Positions 1 to 10,790 of a stretch of 64,000 nt of DNA are shown here, piece after piece. The translations under genes and the position numbers were made by a program. The stretch covers positions 1 to 64,000 of the forward strand of contig JADDOH010011062.1 in assembly GCA_016648135.1 (NCBI GenBank), written 5' to 3'. The notes beneath the pieces are model-generated. The model was not told the DNA's origin. It worked only from the letters and a program-made list of their open reading frames with translations, and did no database searches. This DNA is from Agrypnia vestita (Eukaryota > Arthropoda > Insecta > Trichoptera > Phryganeidae). The first letter of the stretch is position 1. Each line of letters begins with the position of its first letter.

Positions 1-324
1 ATTCTAATGGCGTTTTTAAAGATGTTTACTTCACGTGTGAGTTATAAGCCGAGTAACATGTTTGCTGTCGCAGTGGGTGCCCCACTGTATGTACAATAAC
101 GACTGTATTTATGTATTCTGCTAGTGAACATAATGTACTTGCACGCAAGTAGGTACGTAATAAGATGCGACCATCTACATCGTAAAACCAAATAGCCTAC
201 ATGTAAAGACATAAACAGTAATATTCCCTGACATTATTTAAACTAATCTACAATTTTAGGATCCAGTGTTATGATTTTTGCGCTTTAGGAGAAATTAAAT
301 TAAAGAAAGATATTGCTATACTAC

Positions 325-918
325 TTTTAATATGTATTTATGACCATTTATTTGAGTTTCTGTATATACAACTGTTATTATGTTAGGTCTTATGAATTGT
401 GGGTATATCGTATGCTAAATGTATCACTTTATCTGTGAAGAGATACTAAGAATCAATGATATAATAAACTGTAGATAAGTTACAAGCGTGAAATCTTGGC
501 AACTCAAAAGTAAGGCAATTGCCTTAATTGTGTTCGTTATCGAACGGACCTTCTTGGACAGAGTGTCATACACTATCGTAAGAATGAGTATGTTATTTTA
601 GTCACCGTGACTTCAAATTACCCGATTTTTCTGTCTACACGCATAGCGTTTGTGAAATAAGTGTGCCGTGATTTGTTGTCTCTTTCAATGCAATACTTTA
701 CTACGTATGAAAGTCGGCTAGTATGGGAATAACGTGTCTATAATATAATACGTCAATGGCTGCACTTACTATTAATATGTACATGGCCATTTATCTGAGT
801 TTTTGTATATTGGTACAAACTTTTCATATGTCCGGTCTTATGTATTGTGGATATATCTTACGCTAAATATTTCCCAGGTGGATCTCTTTACCAATCAAGA
901 GATAACAAGAATCATGAA
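325..918 (+). repeat. Direct duplication, two diverged units
   Basis: The unit at about 325-460 (ATATGTATTTATGACCATTT onward, through TCTTATGAATTGTGGGTATA) recurs at about 772-918 in the same orientation with scattered changes. The units start about 447 bases apart. I see no coding content and cannot name the family. Confidence 0.6.
440..765 (+). repeat. Dispersed repeat, inverted partner at 17.3-17.6 kb
   Basis: This stretch (GCAACTCAAAAGTAAGGCAA, CGTTATCGAACGGACC, TAGTATGGGAATAACGTGTC) matches the reverse complement of about 17278-17570 over roughly 300 bases. No terminal repeats or open frame were seen, so the class is unknown. Confidence 0.6.
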
Positions 919-920
919 TG

Positions 921-1020
921 TGTAAAAAAAAAAACTGATGACAACTATAGGAAAACTTCGTACTTCGGACACATTCTCTATAACAAGAAATACGATGTCT
1001 CACACTTTATAACGGAAAAG
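921..1020 (+). pseudogene. Short LINE tail fragment
   Basis: One frame reads RKTSYFGHILYNKKYD, the counterpart of the YFGHIMRGEKY segment that follows the reverse transcriptase in the LINE fragment at 2808-3250. Only about 30 codons remain, so it is a dead, truncated copy. The match is short and the call tentative. Confidence 0.4.
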
Positions 1021-1215
1021 GTTGCGTAACCTCGTGACCTCGTCTCTCCTCCTGTTCTTGATCACAGCGCTTGAAGAGGAACCTGTTGATGCCTTGATTT
1101 GTCGTCTCGATAGCACGCTGCACGCTGTTGAAACTCTCTCGGTAGTCGAATCGTCAACTCCTGGTGACATTTGCGCACTTCGCAGACCGCGAGACACGCA
1201 TCCGCCTACAGAACA
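1021..1215 (-). other. Unrecognised open stretch
   Basis: Slightly GC-richer than its surroundings. On the minus strand one frame reads DYRESFNSVQRAIETTNQGI, which looks helical and protein-like, but stops or frameshifts bound it and I do not recognise it. It may be a relic of a transposon or a host exon; I assign no function. Confidence 0.2.
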
Positions 1216-1455
1216 ACATCTCTTTAGCGTCTAACATGTTCCTTTACTTCTTTCGCAATGTCCTTGTTACCTTTCCATTGTGGAGAATACAAGAGATTTT
1301 GCCAGACGTGTAAAATGATTTTCATTTCTCGTTGAATACAATTGTATGCATAATATTTCTTAAAGAGTATTGAAATTAAGAGCCCAAATTGATGACAAAA
1401 TTTGTTTCAGCTTTTTTCTTGTAAGCGTCAATTATTTTCAGTATTTTCAAACGCT

Positions 1456-1614
1456 TCAACAGGTCAGGAGGCCCAGTTACGGAAGCGAAATACATCACAA
1501 AATACCCATCCTTAAGTAAATCACATAGATTAAATTGCGACCTCACCGGGGATCGAACCCGAATCCCTCGGTGTGGGAAGCCAGTGTCATACCTACTGCG
1601 CTACGAGGGCCGCC
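1456..1614 (-). repeat. tRNA-derived SINE, family 1
   Basis: Read on the minus strand the element starts near 1614 with a tRNA-like head: an A box (TAGCGCAGTAGG) and a B box (GGTTCGATCCC) about 45 bases apart, the internal RNA polymerase III promoter typical of SINEs. The body runs to about 1456 and contains GGGCC or AGGCC followed by CAGTTAC (plus-strand reading). A second copy lies at 25205-25345. It uses LINE proteins in trans and codes for nothing. Confidence 0.8.
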
Positions 1615-2341
1615 ACTTGCTTGATACATACACACATATACGTAAATACATAGATAGCTATAATAATAATATACACTATGTAGAAAGCCTCTTAGCCACT
1701 AACTACCTCGCTAGGTATATAGAAGTTCCTGTTCTGAGGTAGGTAGAATTTTTTGATCATTTTAACACCTTAGAACAATAACCAATATTTCATATGAATG
1801 CACAGTAAAAATCAAGAATACAAATTAGTAAACATATATACCTAGGTACAAGTAACATGAAAGATGAAACATGAAAGTGAAAATGGATGTAAAATAAAAG
1901 CTAACGATAGTTTTACAGTACAGATCGAAATAGCATATTGCATAAAGTAGCGAGTTGAAATGAAAATGTATAAAACAATACACAAATTCAAATATTTCAA
2001 GTAAAACTACTTAATACATTCTTAAGATCGCTAAGGATAACTGCCACAAAAATGTTTTGCATGAGATTAATTTTAAACCTTATAATGACTAATACCTACA
2101 ATACAGATATCAATCAGATTTTGACCAAATTAAATTTAAATTAAAAGACTTATTATCGACAAATACCATAATTACATTCAAATAATCGATATGAAAAAAA
2201 AAACATATCAAGCATTACAATCGACAATCACTTTAATCATACCTATTAAATTATAAATTAAATTGTACACAAATTCACATGTTATAAACCGCTTTGTTTT
2301 TGGTATTATTGTTTAGTTATATCTATGTATTGTAGTTTACT
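1615..2341. other. AT-rich stretch, nothing recognised
   Basis: No open frame, repeat partner or terminal repeat was found here. Simple A/T-rich sequence with an A run at about 2193-2202. Confidence 0.5.
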
Positions 2342-2368
2342 CTGAAGAAGGAAAGGTGTTTCCGAAAC
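2342..2368 (+). other. CTGANGA-hairpin-GAAA motif
   Basis: CTGAAGA, one unpaired A, the hairpin GGAAA-GGTG-TTTCC, then GAAAC. This is one of eight such motifs in the window; it resembles the part of a hammerhead ribozyme core around helix II. No partner strand for helices I and III was identified, so ribozyme activity is only a hypothesis. Confidence 0.5.
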
Positions 2369-2807
2369 TGGTTGGTGATACCAAAAATAAAACAGTTTAT
2401 ACCGAGAGAATTTGGGTTTAGTTAAAAAAGAAGACAGTTTATTATCAAACCGGACGACAAAATGAACCTACAGGTGTCTGTTAAGCAGACTGCGCGGTGA
2501 TGGCAAAATAAGAGCATGATTTACACCGCAAGATTTGTATTTTTATTTTTGGCAGAACATTTCGTCACGGCCACTTTACTCCGACGAGGGCGATGACGGC
2601 TCGACGTCTTTTTTTTATTTAATAAACGCAGAGCACACCACGAAACAAGTGATGGATGATGGATTAAACTATTCCGACGAATTCGACGGCACGGGTTGTT
2701 TCCGCTATTTCCAACGTCGAGTATGCGGACGAAGGAATTCTTTCACTGTGTAGAAATATATACAGAAGAAGAAACGTCCGCACTATTCCGTCGCACTGAA
2801 GAAGGAA

Positions 2808-3250
2808 GCATAAATTGGGTCTAAATAAAGATAAAACAAAGCTAATTATCATCGGTACGGTGTTGAAGCATGGACGCTGAAGGTGAATACTCTAAATCGC
2901 CTAGAGGCGTTCGAAATGTGGATGCATCGTAAAATATTAAGGATATCTTGGACTGACATGACTAGCAATATTGAAATTTTACGTAGAGCAAATACAAACA
3001 GACAGTTACTCAACACAGTAAAGCTCCGTAAAATTTCATACTTTGGTCATATAATGAGAGGCGAAAAGTAGGTACTCTATCCTTCAGCTCGTCATGAAGG
3101 GGAAGATTGAGGGTCGCAGAGGGGTCGGAAGGAGGCGGCATTCCTGGCTTCGAAACATCCGAGAGTGCCGAGAGCCCTGGACAGGAAAACTTTCTCCCAG
3201 ATGATCGCCGACGTCGGGGGGACCCGACAGGGCACATGAAGAAGAATTAT
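2808..3250 (+). pseudogene. LINE (RTE-like) 3' remnant with internal deletion
   Basis: A short reverse-transcriptase piece (GLNKDKTKLIII) jumps directly to the post-RT region (AFEMWMHRKILRISWTD, then ISYFGHIMRGEK). After a frameshift near 3069 it continues as MKGKIEGRRGVGRRR followed by a Trp-rich tail, and ends near a GAAGAAG tail at 3238. The palm-to-thumb region between the pieces is missing, so the copy is dead. The same tail family recurs at 12345-12601 (minus) and 25858-25992. Confidence 0.8.
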
Positions 3251-3774
3251 CAGAATGACAGAACCTGCTTTCCCGTACCGATATGCTTCTAGAAATATCC
3301 AAGGAGTTCATTTCGGGTCAACAACTACTGATGACGGCAGTCGTAAAACAGAAATCAACGTCGTACGGCGAAGAATTCTACATCTTGAACACACTATGTG
3401 GTCTTCAAGTTTGTGTTTACTGGGCCTAGTTTGTATTATGCCGTGTTGTTACGACCTTTCGGGCCGACGTTTCGGATCCCATTGCAGGGTCCATCATCAG
3501 GGCTGATGTGTTGTCTTGAATGTTGGTGTTGTGGTTATGTATCGGCTTGCAATACCGTGCCGAAGTCATGATGTATTGTATTGTGTTGTATGTATGATTC
3601 ATCTGTTGTCTGATCACTATCTCTGCGGAGTCTGCGACGAGAATGACTTTGAAGCGCCGGATACCAAGATGTTTTTAATTTGAGACCATCATCTCTATTG
3701 ACTAGACCATCGACCATCGAGTGGCCGTGAAAACCTAAGAATACACTATGTGGTCCTTGCACTTTTATGTGAAA
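3251..3774. other. Unclassified spacer with one hairpin motif
   Basis: Apart from the motif at 3469-3500 nothing is recognised. The open frames here are short, overlap on both strands and have no protein-like segment that I can identify. Confidence 0.4.
3469..3500 (-). other. CTGANGA-hairpin-GAAA motif
   Basis: On the minus strand: CTGATGA, one T, a stem of GGACCC against GGGATCC (one bulged base), then GAAAC. It has the same layout as the motif at 2342, but stem and flanks differ completely. A palindromic stretch of CGGCCCGAAAGG type lies just 3' on the minus strand. Confidence 0.55.
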
Positions 3775-4010
3775 ATATATTATGGATGGCTTCTAAAATA
3801 AGCTGGACTTTTAGACTTATTATAATTACTTACTATAATCCTGACGCGAGAGGAAAAATAAATCCTCAAACAGAAAAAATCGGAAATGGCAATATTTTGG
3901 CAGAAATACCAAGTCCTGTGCGCAGTGATCCTGATAAACAACGGACATTCTGGTTGAAAAATCTAAGGCAATGAATGGTTCAGGAACTATTTGGAACTGC
4001 TGCAATCTTC
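3775..4010 (+). pseudogene. LINE 3' remnant
   Basis: Contains WMASKISWTF and then DPDKQRTFWLKNLRQ, a stop, and VQELFGTAAI. This is the conserved end of LINE proteins of the type that read SWLKNLRxW...LFRAA. The middle is eroded and an in-frame stop follows LRQ. The same family supplies the tandem copies at 5735-6510 and probably the fragment at 46380-46910. Confidence 0.65.
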
Positions 4011-4364
4011 AATTTATCAATTTCAACGTGTAAGGTCAATACTGTGCGGTCTCTGGTGCATTCAACATTTCGGTACACTGTGGAAGTGTGGATTTCGAAG
4101 ACATGGTGCAGGAATCACGATATCCTCACCCATTATAACCATTTACCCAAGGCTATTCGTTTCATTTTTTGGACGTCTTATGAGGGGAAAGTTATCAGCG
4201 GGTCAACGTCGAAGGACAGGAATGCAACCCTCGAATCTGCGGGAAGATGAAAGTGGAGGAATAGAGTCAATAAACGAATCATGCGAATCATGATCCTTGT
4301 AACTGGACGTTTTGTCGGTGTATGGGCTCTTGAACTGATAAAAAATATAATAATACTTTATAAC

Positions 4365-4712
4365 ATCTTTTTTATATACATATATTTATCAGAGACACTA
4401 ACAGGATAATAGGTACATGATACTCTAATAATAAAACATTATAAATGAAGACTATGCCTATTATCCCAATTACAAGTGTCTTCGGCACGCTCTAGTAACA
4501 TGTATTTTTGCATTTAAGTATATTTTACATGTACCTTTATGTGTATTACATATTTAGTGTTTGAATGTAGTGCGATTAGTATTTAATAAATAATTGATTT
4601 AATGGATCTATAGGTTCAGGTCATCGTTTAGAAATGGATGTTGTGTGTGAGTGAGTTTTAGAACGATGATATAAAGGTATCTGCAAGAATATCAGCATCT
4701 TGAATTTATTAT
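4365..4712 (-). pseudogene. LINE 3' end, inverted relative to the next copy
   Basis: This is the reverse complement of about 5365-5625: the end of the coding region (codons for ADILADT and NSLIHNIHF) at 4620-4712 and then the 3' UTR to about 4370. With the plus-strand copy at 4962-5640 it forms two LINE 3' ends facing away from each other, separated by about 250 bases that carry two hairpin motifs. Confidence 0.8.
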
Positions 4713-4786
4713 TATTAACAAAGAGGTTGATTTTTTAATAAGATTAATACTTTGTTTAAAAACACTATTTATTGAATAACCAACAT

Positions 4787-4814
4787 GTTTCGGTGCCAAT
4801 GGTTCCTTCGTCAG
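4787..4814 (-). other. CTGANGA-hairpin-GAAA motif
   Basis: On the minus strand: CTGACGA, A, GGAACCATTGGCACC, then GAAACATGTT. The stem is imperfect. The sequence after GAAAC (ATGTTGGTTATTCAATAAAT) is shared with copies at 29522, 30165 (minus) and 42364, so these four belong to one dispersed repeat. Confidence 0.55.
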
Positions 4815-4845
4815 GAAGAGCTATTTATTTTGTTTAAATTTTTTC

Positions 4846-4871
4846 TTGACGAAAACCCATTGGCCCCAAAA
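4846..4871 (+). other. Degenerate copy of the hairpin motif, opposite orientation
   Basis: TTGACGA AAACCCATTGGCCCC AAAAC is a decayed plus-strand version of the motif 32 bases upstream, so the two form an inverted pair. Its core is damaged (CTGA to TTGA, GAAA to AAAA). Confidence 0.4.
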
Positions 4872-4961
4872 CTTCATTAGTCCATAAATAATGGTATTAA
4901 ACAAAGTGTTTTCTCTTTATTGATAATAAAAATCCTCAAAGTCTAAAAATACTCTATACAT

Positions 4962-5640
4962 CACTAGTACGAAGTATATTGGAATATTCGTCAGTTATCT
5001 GGTCACCTTATTACACAACACATATTACGAGAATCGCGAGAGTGCAGAAAAAGTTTCTACGTATTTTGTCATACAAAGCTGGTCAACACAACAACCTTCA
5101 CAGCTACGAAGATCGATTTGCCTTTTTCAAGATTCAGTCTCGATGGAAAATATCCGATCTCGTTGTGCTACACAAGATTCTCAGCGGAGCTATTGATTCT
5201 CTCTCTCTATCTGATATAAATTTGCATGTTAAACCCGGAGTTCTTCAGAATAAGTCAGCACACTAATAATGTCGGTTACTTTTCTCCCATTACAAGGTTA
5301 TGTCGCACATATAATTTATATTGTGCTGATCCTAACATTGATGCTGATATTCTTGCAGACACCTTATCTTCGTTCAAAAACTCACTCATACACAACATCC
5401 ATTTTCTAAACGATGACACGAACCTATAGATCCATTAAATCAATCATTCATTAAATACTAATCGCACTACACTCAAACACAAAATATATAATATAATCAA
5501 TTGCAAAAATACATGTTACTAGAGCGTGCCAAAGACACTTGTAATTGGGATAATGGGTATAGTCTTCACTATAATGTTTATTATCTGAGTATCATGTACC
5601 CATTATCCTGTTAGTGTCTCTATAAATAAATAAAAAATTT
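4962..5640 (+). pseudogene. Jockey/CR1-like LINE, 5'-truncated 3' end
   Basis: Begins within the region after the reverse transcriptase: VRSILEYSSVIWSPYY, RVQKKFLRILSYKAG, then KISDLVVLHKILSGAID, the hallmark C-terminal segment of jockey and CR1 relatives. A frameshift near 5250 moves to the frame ending NSLIHNIHFLNDD at about 5429. The 3' UTR runs to an AAATAAATAAAAAAT-type tail at 5620-5670. No catalytic residues remain. It pairs with the inverted copy at 4365-4712. Confidence 0.85.
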
Positions 5641-5734
5641 AAAAAAAAATTTAAAAAAAAAATTAAAAATAGTTTATTTATATAGAGCGTGATGATGATA
5701 CGATGCCATGTGTTGATTTTTTATTTGGAATGGA

Positions 5735-6155
5735 TTCATGGACAGTCACAGAAACAATGCCGAAGCAACTTGAAGCATTTGAAATGTGGATGGAAACGAC
5801 TTCTTGAAATAAGCTGGATTGCTTGCATATGACAATGTAATGAATGATCTGGATGCGAAAAAAATAAACCCTTAAAACAGTTATACCTAAAACCCGGTAA
5901 ATACAATATTTTGGCCATATTACGAGATATCCAAAAAAGAAGCAGATCCCGCATCTCATCATTTAAGGCAAAATTAGGAGTAGAAGCTATCCTGGAAGAT
6001 ATCATGGCTGAAAAATCATCAAGACAATGGTTCGGAAAATCCACTAACGCCCGTTAACCGGACAAGCACTACAATAAGTATTAAGGGCCATTTTTGCATA
6101 AATTTCACCTCAAAGGCCACTTCACACAATAACTGTTTAATTCTACACTAGCATA
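5735..6155 (+). pseudogene. LINE 3' remnant, first of a tandem pair
   Basis: Degraded frames show LEAFEMWM, then a FGHITR-like segment and SWLKNHQDNGSENPL, with a short 3' UTR ending around CTACACTAGCAT. It is about 85 percent alike by eye to the next 350 bases. Several frameshifts and an in-frame stop. Confidence 0.7.
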
Positions 6156-6510
6156 ATAATCTGGATTGCTTATATATGACAATGTACTTAATGAATGATC
6201 TGGATGCAAAAGGAGAGATAATCAATAAGACAGTGTACCTAAAACCCGGAAATTACAATATTTCGGCCGTATTACGAGACATCAAAGAAGTACCAGATGC
6301 ATCCCATGATTTTAGGCAAAATTAAGACCAGAAGTGGTCCTGGAAGACAAAGGACATCATGGCTGAAAAATCATCGAGACAATGGTTCGGAAAATCCACT
6401 AACGTCCGGTAATAGGACAAGCACCAGAAGCATTAAGGGCCATTTTCGTATAAATTTCACCTCAAAGGCGCTTCACACAATATCTGTTTAATCCTACACT
6501 AGTACCTACC
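6156..6510 (+). pseudogene. LINE 3' remnant, second of a tandem pair
   Basis: Repeats the previous unit head to tail: GCAAAATTAAGACCAGAAGT encodes KIKTRSGPGRQRTSWLKNH, followed by the same 3' UTR and CTACACTAGTACC. This copy is slightly better preserved. A direct duplication of just the 3' end suggests two truncated insertions at one target or a later segmental duplication. Confidence 0.7.
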
Positions 6511-6554
6511 TATTTAAAATTGTAAATCGTTTGAAATACGGATATGATTTCATG

Positions 6555-6990
6555 TATTTAATCAATGCCTTTCAGGGCTTTTACAAACAATAAGATAAAG
6601 TGTACATTAAATGAATGAATGCTTTTAACAATACATAGTGATTGCCCATGAAATACAAACAAGAAAATATAATAACATCAAGTGGAAAGCAAATACATAG
6701 CAGTAGTACAACACTAAGAGACAAATATAATATTAAGTAAAAAGCAAGTATTTAGCAAAAGAAGAAGCTTAAAGAAAGCATAATATAATAAAAAAATACA
6801 AAAGAATGTAAAGTAGACAGCAATAGCACAAGTTTAGTAAAGCATAATATAATAAAAAAATTACATAACAGTTTGTTATCTCACCCCATCAACAACTGAA
6901 ATACAATCCACGTATTTAAGTCCAATCTGACGAATACTAGTAAACTTTCAATACGTTTAAATATTATGAAAAGTCTGATTTTATGAAAAT
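6555..6990 (-). pseudogene. Possible LINE 3' UTR, minus strand
   Basis: The plus-strand order GCCTTTCAGGGCTTTTACA near 6566 resembles the reversed 3' end seen at 55792-55815, and A-rich repetitive sequence follows as in LINE 3' UTRs. Coding similarity upstream is too weak to confirm. Confidence 0.3.
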
Positions 6991-7178
6991 TTACTTTTTG
7001 GGCCTGACACAGAAATGCCCGTTCACTAAACATAGTCTTCTGGCAATTTCTGATCGCTTATACGTCCCTTTCTACAGCTAAAGTAGAGGTTGCCCTCAGA
7101 GTGCGATATCACCACTCAAGTTGTCCGATTTGTAAAGGTCTTAAAGGTACATTGGCGCCGTGTCGCCTTGTATATGTG

Positions 7179-7249
7179 GCGCATAGATGCAAAACCGCCA
7201 CTATCCATATGGAGCCCACATGAATAGTGGTGGTTTTCCACCCATGCGT
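7179..7249. repeat. Imperfect inverted repeat
   Basis: Arms of 26 bases (7179-7204 and 7224-7249), about 20 of 26 pairing, with the core AAAACCGCCACTAT against ATAGTGGTGGTTTT and a 19-base loop. It could be a tiny MITE relic; no target duplication was seen. Confidence 0.5.
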
Positions 7250-8150
7250 GTTTCGGGTTCATCCATGCATACGCTCTACATATATCAACCAACATAGGTA
7301 ATTCTACTATTTCAGGGAAATGAAGCCAAAGTAATTTATTTACGCAAAAGGGATGTTAATATCTCCTACATATTCTTGCAAAGCTTGAGTATGGTTTATG
7401 TACCTAAAGGTATAAAAATAATCAGTTAGAATTCCTTTGTTCAAAAATCAATCGATCGCTACTGCAGTATTTCCCGGAAATCGAATAACTTAGAGCATTC
7501 AAAGGATTAGTATTTGCATTCTAGGTTATTTATTACCTATATCTCATTTAAAATCTAAGTTACAATGAAGCAATTATCATTAGAGCTTTAATAATAGAGG
7601 CGTTCGGCGTGGATTACCTGATTTCATATGTAATATTTTATTTAAAAAATAGCTGTGGCATTCTAACAAATAATCTTTGATAAAATTTAAACCGTGAGTA
7701 GGTTGGATTTTATTACTCGAATTTATCTTTAGTTAGAATTGTGTTCTTCTTATCTTCAGGAAAGCAGTTCAAGTATGCATTACTTAGACTTACAAAATCG
7801 TAAAAAAAACTATGAGTACCTAATTGAAAAACATTAACTTAAGTTGATTTTGCACATTGCACATTGGCTATTAGAATTTATATAGGTGGGGTCTGTCATG
7901 GCGGAAGATATGTAATGGTAGGTAAGTATGACTTATAGAAACTTGTTACATTATGTCAGTGCTTACGGAGAAAATTAAAAGAGGCGATGATTCCTTGACC
8001 TGAATATCGCAACGGGTCAGCAACAAGGAACAAGATGCAATAAATGTTGAGACGATCAGTTACGTACATACAGAGGGGAATGGATTATTTTAAATATTAG
8101 TCGGCCATTGTCGATTTATCGGTCAAAATTTTAAACTAAAAACGAGAACA
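7250..8150. other. AT-rich stretch, nothing recognised
   Basis: No open frame above background, no repeat partner elsewhere in the window and no terminal repeats were found. Confidence 0.5.
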
Positions 8151-8154
8151 GTTT

Positions 8155-8345
8155 TCCCGCTTATCCACACCCACACACGCGCAAGTAAAATGGCGGTCGC
8201 GGAAGCCACTAGGAATAGATTATCGACTCGGCCGCCCGTTGCACTAGACAGATGAGGCGTCTTCTATGCATTGCATTTCCCTCGCAACGGACGCCATCTT
8301 GAATTCACCACGCCGTTGAGAGAAATGAAGGGCGCTCGACAACAC
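8155..8345. promoter_or_regulatory. GC- and CpG-rich island
   Basis: A local rise in CpG within AT-rich DNA. It contains AAAATGGCGGTCGCGG (8187 onward) and, about 100 bases on, GACGCCATCTTG in the opposite orientation; both carry the ATGGCG core bound by YY1/Pho-type factors. No gene start can be assigned. It may be a promoter or enhancer of a distant gene, or part of a decayed element. Confidence 0.3.
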
Positions 8346-8989
8346 ATTTACGAATTAAAAGTACTCACAAAAGCGATCAAAAACCAATGCGTCTGATTTT
8401 TCTAGTCTATTTCCTGAAAATATCACATACGCTATTTTTATATTTCTTTTTTGACCACGTGGAAATGCATTCCACTCTTTTTGCATACAATGAAGAAATT
8501 TGTAAGAAAATCAAGTTTATACATAAATTAACCACAAAATTTCCATGAAAAAATTGCAAAAATTTATTTACCTTTATTAAATTTTCCGGCAATTATGACT
8601 CGCGTTGGTAGCCTGCGAAGAGTCGTCGTCCATTTTGATATTACAACTGAGCCATCTTATGCACATTTCAAATGTCATGTGGAATAACTTTAACATACTT
8701 AACATTTCACGAATAAAGTAATTTTAATTACTGCCATAAAGATTGCATTGCAATTAAGCATTTTCGGAAACGTTTTCAAGAAATTTTCCCGCACGAAAAT
8801 TAGGTTCGAGCCAGTTTTAGGTAATAATTTCATATTTTATTATTGAAATTAGTTATGTATTTACATTTAAATAAGTCAAGATAGTCAATATTGCAACTGG
8901 AAACGCTGTTGTCATTAAAATTTTGAATTATAGGTCAAATACTATCGAAGTAAAATTTTAACGTCATAAAACCGTGCACTCGGAGTTAG
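8346..8989. other. AT-rich spacer
   Basis: Nothing recognised between the two GC-rich islands. The short open frame on the minus strand at 8407-8592 has no protein-like features. Confidence 0.4.
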
Positions 8990-9580
8990 TTCACAAGTCG
9001 GCCGCGGGGCGGCGTACTTAACACAAAGGCGGTTCATTTTCCACACTGAAAACCGATGCACTTTCGCGACAATAACGATATCCCCTCGGCTGCGCCCGAA
9101 TATCGAGTATCGAGGACAGAGATCGGCGAATTTCTACAGGTTATAATGCAGCGAGCGAGGTTATCTCGGCGCGATTAGTACTATCGGCGGCTACAATGCC
9201 GCGGAAGATTCGGGAAATGCAAATGGTCGCGTTGGCATCGTCCTCCCTGGCGGCGGGCGCGGGAAGCCGGGAAGGATTGTTCGCTTCGGATTGAACTCTC
9301 ACGCGCTCGCCCCGCGGGTGCGTTCGCTTCGGACGCGAATAATTATTTGTAAGAATTTCCGCTGCACTCGGCGCGGCGGCCGGACAGGGCTTGTTGCCGG
9401 CCGGGCGTTGAGGGCAGAACTGACCTATCCCAAGAGAGCGAGTGCGGCGCGCGCAATTATATCGGTGCCCCCCCCCCTCCCGCCGCCCGCCGCGTCACCG
9501 CCTGGCGACCTAAGTACATTTTACACGTAAGTGCAATATCTCGGCAGTGGCGTGCGCTCGCGGCGGAGATCCGAGTAATT
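8990..9580 (+). promoter_or_regulatory. Large GC-rich island, possible promoter or 5' exon
   Basis: The most GC-rich part of the window apart from 47.8-48.0 kb. A frame at 9291-9530 (rich in Arg, Ala and Pro; low-complexity PPPLPPPAASPPG) ends at ACACGTAAGTGC, a strong match to a splice donor at 9528. This is compatible with a first exon followed by an intron, but codon content looks driven by GC and no protein family is recognised. TATA-like elements are not obvious. Confidence 0.35.
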
Positions 9581-9670
9581 CGATTAGGGATGGGAAAGAG
9601 ACTTATATTTTAGACGATCATTGTGATATGTACATTTTATATAATCCACGCTAATGCATTACATCGTAGC

Positions 9671-10077
9671 TAGGGAATGCAATCCCGATCCCGCGAGATC
9701 TCGAGTCTTACTAAATCAGAATCGAGAGTCGAATTTTACTAAATCAATCCCGAACCGAAAAATTGGACGAGATTATCGGTATTGATCAGCATTTTTTTAT
9801 GTTTTGTATGTGTAATTTTATACGTCTATAGAGCTTTTAGTAAGTACTTAAAACTTATATTCATGTCACATTCAAATAATGAAAATAGCTTTGAATAATA
9901 TTTGCTGTATTTTATCAACCTAACATAGTAATAAAAACTACTACTAACTCTACTTATTAACTGATTGATGCTTGAAAAAACGCCTACAAAAACTTTAATG
10001 CAATGATTAATAATGAACATTTTATTTAAACAGCTGATATAAAACAGAAAAAACCCGACTCGGGATTGCATTCCCTA
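9671..10077. mobile_element. Non-autonomous hAT element, copy 1 of 3
   Basis: Terminal inverted repeats TAGGGAATGCAATCCCGA and its complement bound 407 bases. The flanks are ATCGTAGC (9663-9670) and ATCATAGC (10078-10085), an 8-bp target duplication with one change, as hAT transposases make. Subterminal clusters of ATCCCG-type words lie inside each end. No transposase frame. It is internally shorter than copies 2 (23834-24326) and 3 (49630-50172). Confidence 0.88.
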
Positions 10078-10191
10078 ATCATAGCTCCAGGGAGCAGATG
10101 TAGCGCTCCGAATGCGAGACTTGCTAAAAGTCTAATGAAAACAATATTGAGAAAAAATGGGTTTAACAAAATGCTCGTTATGTTAGTGTAC

Positions 10192-10450
10192 AGGGTTTAC
10201 AAGAGCTAGCAGCAGAAACTTGGCCGTTATGCCTATGTTATGAGTCTAAAATGTTTAAGCAACCATGATAGTTATGGAGATATGCAATATCAAATATTGC
10301 ATTTTTTTTCAATATTTCTGATTTATTTTTTGAAAAAAGTTGTTCTACCATTACAGTTACTCATATAGATTATTAACGATTCATTTGCTTAATACAAGTT
10401 AAATAAAATGATAAAAACCTTGTGAAAATTTTTTTTTTCAATTTTTGCGT
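10192..10450. mobile_element. Foldback element, one arm
   Basis: CAGGGTTTACAAGAGCTAGC followed by GCAGAAACTTGGC and the GAGATATGCAATATCAAAT block matches one arm of the complete palindrome at 43629-44155. Only the left arm remains. Confidence 0.7.
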
Positions 10451-10649
10451 TTTATCAAATAATATATATGTATGTATTTATTATGCCTTCTAACCGATAT
10501 TAAAATTAATCAAATTATTAGATTAATGCCTAATTATTGCAACATAACAACATAAATATTATGTAGATAAATCGGAATACCGATTACTGCTTCCCATTTG
10601 CTTGGAGGACGGCCGATCCGTGGGCGAAGAGTTTTTCCAGTATCCGGCG

Positions 10650-10790
10650 TCCTAGGCCCGAATTCAGAGTTAATACTTAGATGATTAAAAGGTTAAGGTA
10701 CTCCTTAAATGTGTTATTTTACTGGCGCGTTTTAAGGCGTACCTTAACCTTTAAATCATATACTCTTCTACACCCTTAAGTCATACACAT
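10650..10790. mobile_element. Palindromic MITE (GCCCGAATTCAGAG family), copy 1
   Basis: The left arm GCCCGAATTCAGAGTTAATA, TTAAGGTACTCCTTAA continues into GTTATTTTACTGG and then the complementary arm (GCGTACCTTAACCTTTAAAT). Other copies: 48317-48452 (most complete) and a half copy at 52828-52881. Confidence 0.75.

Noticed and set aside
9291..9530. Host protein-coding exon
   Set aside because: Open only because of high G+C, low-complexity Pro/Ala/Arg composition, no recognised domain; kept as a possible regulatory island.
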